A DNA stretch of 64,000 bases from Saccharopolyspora flava. Its GTDB lineage: Bacteria; Actinomycetota; Actinomycetes; Mycobacteriales; Pseudonocardiaceae. The stretch covers positions 62,001 through 126,000 of the forward strand of contig NZ_FOZX01000005.1 of assembly GCF_900116135.1 (NCBI RefSeq), given 5' to 3'. The notes beneath the pieces were generated by a model, which was not told the origin of the DNA, did not search any database, and worked only from the letters and a program-made list of their open reading frames with translations. The position numbers and the translations under genes are program-made. Below, piece after piece: positions 9,051-17,201 of this stretch. Within the stretch, counting starts at the first letter, position 1; every line of letters starts with the position of its first letter.

Positions 9051-10607
9051 TCAGTTGACGCAGGGAATCCCGGCCGCGCTGATCGGCGCCTGCTCCGGCG
9101 AGTCCGAGGACTGCTGGCGGGCGCTGCCGTCGAGCGCCAGGGCGCCGCCGGGGGAGAAGCGCGGAGCGGCCGGGCCGTCGTAGTCCGAGCCGATGAGCAC
9201 CTGCACGCGTCCCGACGACAGCGACGAGTCCGCCTCGGTCCGCATCCCGCCCAGCAGCGAGGCGACCTCCTGCGCGGCGGACTCGCCGCCGGAGCCGTAG
9301 CGCACCACCGAGGAGCTGCGCTTGCTCGTGTTGCCGATCGTGCCGACCTCGATGCCCTGACCGTCGAGCCGGTCCTGCACCTTCGAGGCCAGCCCGGAGG
9401 TGCGGGTGCCGTTGAGCACGTCGACCCGGGTCGAGACCGCCTGCTCCGACGGCGAGGCCGAGGTGGCGGGCGGCTGCGCGGTCGGCGAGCCGGGTGCGCC
9501 CGGGGGCATTGTCGCGGCGCGCACCGCGTCCTTGACCTCGCTCGGGTCGACCTTGAGCGCCGCGCCGTCCGGCGTGTCGTAGGCGGCGTCCTCGATCGGG
9601 ATGGTGTCGAACTTGATCGCCCCGCCGGCCAGGCCGCGCAGCCGTTCGGCGAACGAGAACACGTCGGTGTCGTCGCCGAGGTCGAGCACCACCGAGTCCT
9701 GCACCGAGCTGATCAGCTCCCGCAGCTTGTTCGGGTTGGCCAGCACCCCGCCGGACAGCGCCGTGCTGGCCAGCCCGGCCAGGAAGGCCTGCTGGCGCAC
9801 CACGCGGTCGAGGTCGCCGCGCGGCAGGCCGTGGCGCTGCCGCACGAACGCCAGCGCGTCGGGTCCCTTGATGGTCTGCTCGCCTGCCTGGAAGTCCGCG
9901 CCCGAGTAGCTGTCGCTGGTCGCGGAGTTCAGGCACACCGGCACGCCGCCGACGGCCTCGGTGATCTTGGCGAAGCCGAGCAGGTTGACCTCGGCGTAGT
10001 GGTCGATGGAGGAGCCGGTGAGGTTCTCCACGGTGCGCACCAGCAGCTTGCGCCCGGCTTCGTTGCCCGCGCGGTCCAGCGCCGCCTGGTCGGTGACGCC
10101 GTTCTTCTGCTCGGAGGCGATCTCGGCCTCCTTGCCGCGGCCGTACGCCGAGTTGATCTTGTGTTGGCCGTGGCCGGGGATCGACACGTAGGAGTCGCGC
10201 GGGAAGGAGAAGCCGACCGCGCTCGACCCGTCGTTGGGGATGTGCAGCATGATGATCGTGTCGGTCAGCGACGCGTCGTTGGACCCGGCGTGCAGCTCCT
10301 GCAGCACGTCCTCGGGAAGCGGGTTGCCGTGCGCGTCGGTGCGGCTGTCCATGCCGACCAGCAGGATGTCGACCGCGCCGTCCGCGCCGCCGCCGTCGGC
10401 GACGTCGCTGGTGGCCAGGCCGTTGAGCAGGTGCCGGTAGTTGCTCCAGCCGTAGCCGGTGACCAGCAGGATCACCAGCGACATGACGGTGGCCACGACC
10501 TTGGGCCCGACCGGCTTGTGCCGGCGACGCTGCGGAACCGGTCTGGCCGGCGGCCGCCCCCTGGGGCGCCGAGGCGGGACCGGGTTCCTGTCGCGTGGCG
10601 TTGGCAA
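9051..10607 (-). CDS. LytR-CpsA-Psr (LCP) family cell-wall ligase
   Basis: LCP enzymes transfer polymers such as arabinogalactan from a lipid carrier to peptidoglycan. The 518-residue product has a basic, proline-rich cytoplasmic N-terminus, one membrane helix (about residues 38-58), an LCP domain with the conserved FSFPRDSYV and GDLDRVVRQQAFL arginine motifs (about 80-330), a Ser/Pro/Ala linker, and a C-terminal LytR_C domain (VDVLNGTRTSGLA onward). I chose the TTG at 10607 because GGAGGAACC precedes it; the frame extends further upstream without a ribosome site. A role in wall assembly fits the arabinosyltransferase in the window. Confidence 0.9.
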   Translation of the reverse strand: MPTPRDRNPVPPRRPRGRPPARPVPQRRRHKPVGPKVVATVMSLVILLVTGYGWSNYRHLLNGLATSDVADGGGADGAVDILLVGMDSRTDAHGNPLPEDVLQELHAGSNDASLTDTIIMLHIPNDGSSAVGFSFPRDSYVSIPGHGQHKINSAYGRGKEAEIASEQKNGVTDQAALDRAGNEAGRKLLVRTVENLTGSSIDHYAEVNLLGFAKITEAVGGVPVCLNSATSDSYSGADFQAGEQTIKGPDALAFVRQRHGLPRGDLDRVVRQQAFLAGLASTALSGGVLANPNKLRELISSVQDSVVLDLGDDTDVFSFAERLRGLAGGAIKFDTIPIEDAAYDTPDGAALKVDPSEVKDAVRAATMPPGAPGSPTAQPPATSASPSEQAVSTRVDVLNGTRTSGLASKVQDRLDGQGIEVGTIGNTSKRSSSVVRYGSGGESAAQEVASLLGGMRTEADSSLSSGRVQVLIGSDYDGPAAPRFSPGGALALDGSARQQSSDSPEQAPISAAGIPCVN

Positions 10608-10741
10608 GGTTCCTCCGTCGGGTGCGCCCCGTGATCGGCGCTCGGACGACGCTTCCAGGATTACATCCCGAAACCGCTGTACGTGCCTGTTGCGATCACT
10701 CTTTGGCGGGGGATTTCGCCACGGACGGTGATCTTCGCCGG

Positions 10742-11308
10742 TCAGTCCTCGGGCGCTTCCAGACCCGGTGCGTCGGGCAGGTCGCTCTGGCGGACGCGGT
10801 GGACCTGCAGCGTCGTGTCGTAGTACTTGGCGGTCTCGCCGACCCACTCCATGCCGATGCGCCGCGCGGTGGCGATCGCGCGGGTGTTGTCCGGCCGCGC
10901 CAGCGCGAAGATCTCATCGATGTCGAAGGTGAACGCCCAGTGCAGCAGCGCGATCGCGGCCTCGGTGGCGTAGCCGTGCCCCCACTCGGCCGGGCGCAGC
11001 TGCCAGGTGAGCTCGAGGTCGTGGTCGTAGGGCGGCAGCATCCGCAGCACCAGGCCGCCGACGACCTGGGAGTCCTCGCGGCGCTGCATCGCGAAGCGGC
11101 CGGTCGGCGGCAGCAGGTTGGGCTGGGACTCGGTCCAGGAGTGCACCACGGCGCGCATCGCGGCCAGGTCGGCGACGTGGGAGGTCACCGGGGTCAGCCA
11201 CTCGGTGACCTCGGGGCGGCCGTAGAGGTCCAGCGCGGCCTGCACGTCGCCGTCCTCGGTCGTCCAGTCGCGGACCACGAGCCGCTCGGTGGAGATGGGG
11301 AGTTGCAT
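10742..11308 (-). CDS. GNAT family N-acetyltransferase
   Basis: A 188-residue RimJ/RimL-type acetyltransferase. It begins MQLPISTERLVVRDW, typical of this subgroup, and carries the acetyl-CoA loop region LRPAEWGHGYATEAAIALLHWAF, then DNTRAIATARRIGMEWVG near the C-terminus. The substrate could be a ribosomal protein terminus, an antibiotic or a small molecule; nothing in the context decides. ATG 11308 is used because the upstream extension is not conserved-looking. It ends about 135 bases before the LCP gene starts, on the same strand. Confidence 0.88.
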   Translation of the reverse strand: MQLPISTERLVVRDWTTEDGDVQAALDLYGRPEVTEWLTPVTSHVADLAAMRAVVHSWTESQPNLLPPTGRFAMQRREDSQVVGGLVLRMLPPYDHDLELTWQLRPAEWGHGYATEAAIALLHWAFTFDIDEIFALARPDNTRAIATARRIGMEWVGETAKYYDTTLQVHRVRQSDLPDAPGLEAPED

Positions 11309-11457
11309 CGCCTGCCCTCGCCTTCCCCGAACCGGCCGGAACGGGTGCTGTAGGGGGAGAAGCCTCCACGGAATTCTATCCGTCCGGGGGAGGCGGCTGA
11401 CACCAGTTAACAGCACCTATTGCTTCAGTGCTGACCGAAATCAATGCTCGACGAGCG

Positions 11458-11495
11458 CAAAAGACCCGGCCGGGACGGAGCGAGGCCCGGCCGGG
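11458..11495 (-). terminator. Rho-independent terminator after the LarA-like gene
   Basis: Inverted CCCGGCCGGG arms at 11465-11474 and 11486-11495 are followed on the minus strand by GTCTTTTG, immediately downstream of the stop codon at 11502. Confidence 0.65.
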
Positions 11496-11501
11496 CCGGG
11501 G

Positions 11502-12797
11502 TCAGTGCACGGGCGGCAGCTTCGGCAGCCGGCCGGTGTCGTCGAACTCCCACGGGCGGGGTTCGCCGAGGGCCGTCATGTCCGGGTGCTCGGCGACCTC
11601 CTGGGTGTAGGCCTCCGAGACCTCCACCCGCGGCATCGACAGGGTGTTGCGGACGCGCACCACCTTGGGCGGGCGCGGGCGCGGTCCCTGGGTGAGGGCG
11701 ACGGCGGCGGTGATCGCGTCGTGATCGGAGCCCAGCGCCATCGGGATCCGGGCGCCGTCGGGAACGCCCGAGGTCAGCGTGTTGGTGTAGAACGAGCCGA
11801 ACTCGATCTGGTCCACGCAGCCCTGCGTGGTGAAGTCGGCCAGGCCGAGCCCGCAGGCGTTGCCGTTGGTGTGCTCGGTCAGGCCCAGCACCACGATCCG
11901 CTTGATCGGGGTCGCGTGGAACTTGTCGGAGTTGACCGGGGCCCGGCCGGTGATGTTGGGGTCCATGCCGGCGCCGCTGATGTCCTTGCCGATCTCGTCG
12001 ACGATCAGCACGTCGATGTCGGACATGAGCAGCTTCGGCATCAGCGACTTGGCCTCGGCCAGCAGCTCGGCCTCGCGCTCCAGCATGCCCTCGGTGGGCA
12101 CGAGTTCGAGCCGGGCGAGGTCCTCGTAGGCGTTCTCCACCACGGCCAGGCCGAACTCGAACGGCAGCACTTCGAGGGCCACCGCCGCGGTCTCGGGGAT
12201 CAGGGAGTCGAACCGCTCGAAGCCGTGGCGGTGCAGCGTCGCCGCGCCCTCGTGCTTGCCGAGCCCGATGGCGATCATCTTCGCCAGTCCGCTCTCGTGG
12301 GAACCCCGGAAGTCGGTGTGCGGCTTGACCCGGCCCAGCACCACGATGCCGTCGGCGTGGGCGGCCTCGGCGTCGCAGTGCACCGGGGTGCCGTCGGGCA
12401 GCTCGGTGACCACCACGGTCTCCATCGAGGCGATGACCGGGGCGCCCACGGTCTCCTCGGTGACGCCGTACTCGGCGAGCACCTGCCGCTGCCCGTCGGC
12501 GGTGCCGCCGCCGTGGCTGCCCATCGCGGGGATCACGAACGGTTTCGCCCCGTGCTCGGCCAGCGCGCCGATGAGGGCGATGACGATGCGGTCCAGCCGC
12601 GCGATGCCGCGGCTGCCGACGGTCACCGCGATCCGCTTGCCGCCGAGCGGGTGGGTGCGGGCGTGCTCGGCGACCTGCGCGCGGATCGTGCCTTCGAGGT
12701 CGTCGACGGTCGGGGCCGCGAAGCGCTGCTCGACCGGCAGCATGCGCGGCAGCGGAACGTCGGCACCGGCCAACCGAACTCTCTCAACGTTGAACAT
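11502..12797 (-). CDS. LarA-like nickel-pincer cofactor-dependent isomerase (DUF2088)
   Basis: A 431-residue protein with the LarA/DUF2088 N-terminal fold: VTVGSRGIARLDRIVIALIG then PAMGSHGGGTADGQ, and a histidine-rich segment KPHTDFRGSHESGLAKM followed by GLGKHEGA, corresponding to the His/Lys residues around the pincer cofactor in lactate racemase. Family members racemise or epimerise 2-hydroxyacids; the substrate here is unknown. No larB/larC/larE cofactor genes are nearby, so the cofactor must come from elsewhere or the protein works otherwise. ATG 12797 is preceded by CGGAGAAGAG. Divergent from the DUF5313 gene. Confidence 0.75.
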   Translation of the reverse strand: MFNVERVRLAGADVPLPRMLPVEQRFAAPTVDDLEGTIRAQVAEHARTHPLGGKRIAVTVGSRGIARLDRIVIALIGALAEHGAKPFVIPAMGSHGGGTADGQRQVLAEYGVTEETVGAPVIASMETVVVTELPDGTPVHCDAEAAHADGIVVLGRVKPHTDFRGSHESGLAKMIAIGLGKHEGAATLHRHGFERFDSLIPETAAVALEVLPFEFGLAVVENAYEDLARLELVPTEGMLEREAELLAEAKSLMPKLLMSDIDVLIVDEIGKDISGAGMDPNITGRAPVNSDKFHATPIKRIVVLGLTEHTNGNACGLGLADFTTQGCVDQIEFGSFYTNTLTSGVPDGARIPMALGSDHDAITAAVALTQGPRPRPPKVVRVRNTLSMPRVEVSEAYTQEVAEHPDMTALGEPRPWEFDDTGRLPKLPPVH

Positions 12798-12893
12798 GCT
12801 CTTCTCCGGGGCTGCGGACCTGGTGTGCTCCTCACCCTGGCAGGTCGAACGGCCACGATCACCACCTGCGGGGCGCGGTTCTATGCTGGGTGG

Positions 12894-13289
12894 ATGCTGC
12901 GCCCTGGGCCTCTTCGGTGGATCGCCTACCAGTACGGACGGCGGTTGCCCGATCGGTACCGGGACTGGGTGCTGCACGACGCGACCTGCCGGACCTGGGT
13001 GCTGCGCGTGCTGATCCGGGGGTTGCTGCAGATCGCGCCGCTGGGGGTGGTGCTGTTCCTCGGCCTGGGCGTGCTGGGCGGGGCGTGGCCGATCGCCGCG
13101 GGGGCGCTGCTGCTGGGCGTGCTGGTGGTGGCCCGGATCGTGCTGACCAGTTCGGTCGACAGCGTCGACAGCCGGCTCACGAAGTACGGCTTCCCGCCTG
13201 GTCACGGGTCCGCGGTGCGGCGGCAGCGGGACGCGGCGGCCGCCGAGCGGTACCGGGCGGTGTGGCGGAAGGACCCGCCTGAGAGCTGA
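12894..13289 (+). CDS. DUF5313 family membrane protein
   Basis: A 131-residue protein beginning MLRPGPLRWIAYQYGRRLPD and continuing RYRDWVLHDATCRTW, the recognisable DUF5313 signature of mycobacteria and relatives. Two membrane helices lie at about residues 50-70 and 72-95, followed by a charged tail with an Arg/Glu-rich helix. Function unknown. Transcribed divergently from the LarA-like gene and 46 bases ahead of ilvA. Confidence 0.75.
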   Translation: MLRPGPLRWIAYQYGRRLPDRYRDWVLHDATCRTWVLRVLIRGLLQIAPLGVVLFLGLGVLGGAWPIAAGALLLGVLVVARIVLTSSVDSVDSRLTKYGFPPGHGSAVRRQRDAAAAERYRAVWRKDPPES

Positions 13290-13335
13290 ACCACCCGACG
13301 GCCGCCGGATTCACCAGCGGCTTTAGTATCGACAG

Positions 13336-14583
13336 GTGTCCGATGAGCTCACTCCCGCCGCGATCTTCCGGGCCGGGACCCGCCTGCGCCAGGTGGTCCG
13401 GCGCACGCCGCTGGAGACCAGCAGCCGCCTGAGCGCGGAGCTGGGCGTTCCGGTTCGCCTCAAGCGCGAGGACCAGCAGGTGTGCCGGTCCTACAAGGTG
13501 CGCGGTGCCTACAACCTGATCTCCGGGCTCGACCCGGCCGAGCGCGAGCGCGGTGTGGTCTGCGCCAGCGCGGGCAATCACGCGCAGGGGCTGGCGTTCG
13601 CGTGCCGGGAGCTGCGGATCAAGGGCCGGGTGTACCTGCCGGCGAACACGCCGCGGCAGAAGCGCAAGCGCATCGCGAGCATCGGCGGGGAGTGGGTCGA
13701 GCCGATCATCGCGGGTTCGTCGTTCGACGAGGCCAGCGCGGCGTCGAAGGCGGATTCGGAGAGCACGGGCGCGGTCTACGTGCACCCGTTCGACGATCCG
13801 CGGACCATCGCCGGTCAGGGCACGGTGGGCCTGGAGATCGCCGAGCAGCACGACGGGCCGATCGACACGGTGATCGTCCCGGTGGGCGGCGGCGGGCTGC
13901 TGGCCGGGATCGTGCTGTGGCTCAAGGAGCACTTCCCGGAGATCCGCGTGGTCGGTGCCGAGCCGGCCGGTGCGGCGAGCATGCGCGCGGCGTTCGACGA
14001 GGGCGCGCCGGTGAAGCTGCCCGAGGTGGACACCTTCGTCGACGGGGCCGCGGTGGGTCGCGTGGGCGATCTGGGGTTCGAGGTGGCCCGGGAGCTGGTC
14101 GACGAGCTGGTGGCGGTGCCCGAGGGCGCGGTGTGCACCGAGATGATCGAGCTGTACCAGACCGAGGGCATCATCGCCGAGCCCGCGGGCGCGCTGGCCA
14201 GCGCGGCGTCGAAGATGCTGGAGCGCGCGCCGCGCGGTCCGGTGGTGTGCGTGGTCTCGGGCGGCAACAACGACCTGAGCCGCTACGGCGAGATCGTCGA
14301 GCGGTCGCTGCTGCACGAGGGGTTGCGGCACTACTTCCTGGTGACGTTCCCGCAGGAACCGGGGGCGCTGCGGCACTTCCTGGACGACGTGCTGGTGGAC
14401 GGCCAGGACATCGTGGCCTTCGAGTACGTCAAGAAGAACAACCGGGAGACGGGTCCGGCGCTGGTGGGCATCGAGCTCGACAACGCCGATGATCTGGACG
14501 ACCTGCTGACGCGGATGAAGGAGTCCCCGCTGCAGATCGAGCAGGTCTCGCCCGGGTCGCCGCTGTTCTCGTTCCTGGTCTGA
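13336..14583 (+). CDS. ilvA: Threonine ammonia-lyase (threonine deaminase)
   Basis: PLP enzyme converting threonine to 2-oxobutanoate, the entry to isoleucine. The 415-residue product carries the PLP lysine motif RSYKVRGAYN (about residue 56), the SAGNHAQG substrate loop, and the phosphate-binding GGGGLLAG motif, then a short C-terminal ACT-like regulatory domain (about 335-415; HYFLVTFPQEPGALRHFL). One ACT-like domain and this length fit the biosynthetic short form rather than the two-domain E. coli form. GTG start. A strong hairpin terminator follows the stop codon. Confidence 0.93.
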   Translation: MSDELTPAAIFRAGTRLRQVVRRTPLETSSRLSAELGVPVRLKREDQQVCRSYKVRGAYNLISGLDPAERERGVVCASAGNHAQGLAFACRELRIKGRVYLPANTPRQKRKRIASIGGEWVEPIIAGSSFDEASAASKADSESTGAVYVHPFDDPRTIAGQGTVGLEIAEQHDGPIDTVIVPVGGGGLLAGIVLWLKEHFPEIRVVGAEPAGAASMRAAFDEGAPVKLPEVDTFVDGAAVGRVGDLGFEVARELVDELVAVPEGAVCTEMIELYQTEGIIAEPAGALASAASKMLERAPRGPVVCVVSGGNNDLSRYGEIVERSLLHEGLRHYFLVTFPQEPGALRHFLDDVLVDGQDIVAFEYVKKNNRETGPALVGIELDNADDLDDLLTRMKESPLQIEQVSPGSPLFSFLV

Positions 14584-14594
14584 CAAGACTTGGG

Positions 14595-14628
14595 GAAGGC
14601 GGGCCCGGGATCGTCCGGGCCCGCCTTC
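14595..14628. terminator. Bidirectional hairpin terminator between ilvA and the LPMO gene
   Basis: Perfect 14-base arms GAAGGCGGGCCCGG (14595-14608) and its complement (14615-14628) with a 6-base loop, lying between two convergent stop codons. No long T-run, as is usual in high-GC actinobacteria. Confidence 0.75.
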
Positions 14629-14636
14629 TCGCGTTC

Positions 14637-15158
14637 TTACTTCTTGGCGCCGACGTTGACGTCGATGCAGGCGTAGAAGGCGTTCGCGGTGTCGGCGACG
14701 TTCCACACCGCCAGGACCTTCTGCGGGCCGCTGTAGCCGGACAGGTCGACGTTGTGCTGCAGCGTCTGCGGGGGCTGCTCGCCGCCCTGGTCGAACGAGG
14801 CGACGAGCTTGTCGCCGATGTAGTACTCCCACGTGGTGGTGGCGTGGGCGGCGGTCAGCTTCCAGTTGAAGGTGGCCTGGGTGCCGATCGGGGTGGCGGT
14901 CCAGCCCTTGGAGTCGTCGTCGAGCTCGGCGAAGCTCTCGTTGCCGCCGCTGCAGCTCTTGAGGCCCTTCGGGCCCTCGACGCTCTGCGGCTCGTAGGTG
15001 ATGGACCCGCACTGGACGGTGCCTTCGGCGCACTGCGCCTGGCGGCTCGGCGGGGCGTCGATGTAGCCGTGAGCGCTGGCGGTCCCGGCGGGGATCGCGA
15101 TCAGGAACGGTGCGACGGCCGCACCGACCATCGCTGCGGAGATCTTGCGCTTGGGCAT
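14637..15158 (-). CDS. Secreted AA10 lytic polysaccharide monooxygenase / chitin-binding protein
   Basis: Copper monooxygenase that cleaves crystalline chitin or cellulose outside the cell. The 173-residue precursor has a signal peptide ending ASA before His30, so the mature protein begins HGYIDAPPSRQ, giving the amino-terminal histidine of the copper brace. The second brace histidine is H105 in LTAAHATTTWEYYIG, and an aromatic NAFYACIDV near the end supplies the axial position. It is a single-domain enzyme without an extra binding module. A DasR-like operator lies about 115 bases upstream, arguing for induction by chitin breakdown products. Confidence 0.92.
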   Translation of the reverse strand: MPKRKISAAMVGAAVAPFLIAIPAGTASAHGYIDAPPSRQAQCAEGTVQCGSITYEPQSVEGPKGLKSCSGGNESFAELDDDSKGWTATPIGTQATFNWKLTAAHATTTWEYYIGDKLVASFDQGGEQPPQTLQHNVDLSGYSGPQKVLAVWNVADTANAFYACIDVNVGAKK

Positions 15159-15274
15159 GTGTCAGCTCCTTCGGGGGATTTCGCGGCAGGGTGAATCGAT
15201 TCCGTGCAGCGGTGGCCGGTTCGGCGCTCCGTTGCCGGTTTTTCCTGTCGCGGAAGGGAATTCACCAATCGCTT

Positions 15275-15290
15275 GGTGGTCTGGACCATA
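15275..15290. promoter_or_regulatory. DasR-responsive element (dre-like) upstream of the LPMO gene
   Basis: GGTGGTCTGGACCATA contains TGGTCTGGACCA, one base from the palindromic core TGGTCTAGACCA bound by the GlcNAc regulator DasR in Streptomyces. It sits about 117 bases ahead of the LPMO start codon. The rest of the 378-base gap 15159-15536 shows no ORF or clear terminator. Confidence 0.7.
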
Positions 15291-15536
15291 ATTCGGGCGC
15301 GCGGGCCGGTCAAGGACGAATCGGCTACGCGTCCATTCGCTCACCCCCGGGCGGGCGTTCTGACCTGCGATGATGATTGTTTTTGTCGTTTGGCACGAAA
15401 TTTCCCAGCGGCATTCCCGTTTTTGTGGAGGATGGCATGAATTCGCCATCAGTGCTGCGAAGATCATTCTTTCGGCAGCCGAAAATGCGCCGATCGACGG
15501 CGCTTTCGGTGCGCCGTCGAATCGGGGGAGGAGCGC

Positions 15537-17117
15537 TCAGCGAGCGCGCTTGAGCAGCGCGGTGGCGGCCGCGTGGCCGGAGCCGCCGCCCATGCCGGGG
15601 CCCGGGTGGGTCGAGGCGCCGATGTGCCACAGGCCCGGGATCGAGGTGGCGTGGCTGCCGGCCGACGGCAGCGGGCGCCACAGGTAGTTCTGGTCGAGCT
15701 CGGTGCTGCCGCCGTAGGGATCGCCCTGGGCGGAGCCGGGGTTGTGCGCGGTGAGCTCGGGCGGGCTGATGATGTCGACGGCGCACACCAGGTCCCGCAC
15801 GCCGGGAGCGTGGGCGTCGAGGCGGTCGAAGACGCGCTGGGCGTAGCCCTCGGCGAGCTCGCGGGTCCAGCCGCCGCTGGTGTCGAGCTCTCCGGCGGAG
15901 TCGCCGACGGGGTCGAACGGGAGCTCCTGCAGCTGCAACCACAACGACGCCGCGCCGGTGGGCACGCGGGTCTCGTCCAGCAGGTACTGGCGCCCGACCA
16001 CCACGGTCGGGCGTCGCGGCAGCAGGCCGGCTTCGGCTTCGGCGCAGGCGATCCCGGTGCTGGCCGAGCCGTCGGTGAGGTGCACGATCGGGAAGTCGGC
16101 CAGCCGCTCGTCGCGCCACTGCAGCGGGGCGGACAGGGCGACGTGGATCTGCATCGCCGCCCGCCCGTAGCGGAACTGCGCGGCCTGGCGAGCCAGGTGC
16201 GGTTTCACCGCGCTCGGCGGCAGCAGGTGGCCGTAGAGGTCCGACGGGGCGACCGAGGCCAGCACGCCGTGGCGGGCGCGGAAGACGCGGCCGCCGGAGA
16301 TGACGCCGATCGCGCGCCCGTCCTCGATCATGATCCGCTCGACCTCGGTGTCGGTGCGCACCTGCACGCCGAGGGAGTCCATGAGCTTGGCGAAGGCGGT
16401 GACGAAGTTGTCCGCGCCGCCCTCGACCACGGGCAGTCCGGCGCCGTGCAGCCCGGCCGCGAGCAGTCCGGTCATCAGTCCGCCGGAGGCGTGGTCGGGG
16501 CCGAGTCCGGCGTGCAGCAGCCAGGGGGCGAAGAGGTGGTCGACCTCGCGGCCCTGGAACTCGCGGCGGCAGAACGAGCGCCCGCTGGTGGCCAGCTGCC
16601 GCAGCCAGCCCTCGGCGCCGCGCACGCCCCCGGTGTTGATGAGCTTCGCGCCGTGCCGCAGCAGCGCCCAGGAGCGCAGTTCGCTGCCGAGGAAACCGTT
16701 GATGGCGGCCATGTTCTCGCCGATCTTGTCCAACATGGATAGATAGGCGGCGCGGTCGGCGTCGTGCTCGAACCCCTCGGCGGTGCGGACCGGGTCGCGG
16801 TGGGCGAGGCTCACCCGGCCGTCGTCGGCGACGCTGGCCGCCGCCCAGGTGTCGGTGTTGCGGTAGACCAGCCCGTGCGCGTGCAGCTGCTCGCCGAGCG
16901 AGGCGTAGGCGGGGCCGGCGAGGAACAGCGGGTGCCAGGAGGAGTAGGTGTCGTGGACGTAGCCGGGGACGGTGCGCTGCTCGGAGGCGATGAAGCCGCC
17001 GAGGCGGTCGTTGCGCTCGACCAGCAGCACCGAGCGGCCCGCGCGGGCGAGTTCGGCGGCGGCGACCATGCCGTTGATGCCGGAACCGACAACGATGACA
17101 TCGAATTCGGCGCCCAT
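15537..17117 (-). CDS. NAD(P)/FAD-dependent oxidoreductase, phytoene desaturase-like
   Basis: A 526-residue flavoprotein starting FDVIVVGSGINGMVAAAELARAG, a dinucleotide-binding GxGxxG motif, followed by LLVERNDRLGG. The C-terminus IPGLWHIGASTHPGPGMGGGSGHAAA matches the FAD-binding end of carotenoid desaturase/amine oxidase-like proteins (PYROXD2 type). No carotenoid genes lie nearby, so carotenoid chemistry is not supported; the substrate is unknown. It is on the same strand as the upstream OFA transporter gene, separated by 84 bases, and could be cotranscribed with it. Confidence 0.82.
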   Translation of the reverse strand: MGAEFDVIVVGSGINGMVAAAELARAGRSVLLVERNDRLGGFIASEQRTVPGYVHDTYSSWHPLFLAGPAYASLGEQLHAHGLVYRNTDTWAAASVADDGRVSLAHRDPVRTAEGFEHDADRAAYLSMLDKIGENMAAINGFLGSELRSWALLRHGAKLINTGGVRGAEGWLRQLATSGRSFCRREFQGREVDHLFAPWLLHAGLGPDHASGGLMTGLLAAGLHGAGLPVVEGGADNFVTAFAKLMDSLGVQVRTDTEVERIMIEDGRAIGVISGGRVFRARHGVLASVAPSDLYGHLLPPSAVKPHLARQAAQFRYGRAAMQIHVALSAPLQWRDERLADFPIVHLTDGSASTGIACAEAEAGLLPRRPTVVVGRQYLLDETRVPTGAASLWLQLQELPFDPVGDSAGELDTSGGWTRELAEGYAQRVFDRLDAHAPGVRDLVCAVDIISPPELTAHNPGSAQGDPYGGSTELDQNYLWRPLPSAGSHATSIPGLWHIGASTHPGPGMGGGSGHAAATALLKRAR

Positions 17118-17201
17118 CCCTGCCGACCTCCCGCGTGCCCGGCCGCGGGCACCTGATCATCACCAGAAACGGAAAGATCTTCGCATTCGCTGCTAGACCG
17201 A

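Noticed and set aside
15537..17117. Carotenoid biosynthesis cluster
   Set aside because: The phytoene-desaturase-like protein has no crtB/crtE neighbours and its sequence fits the broader PYROXD2-like group.
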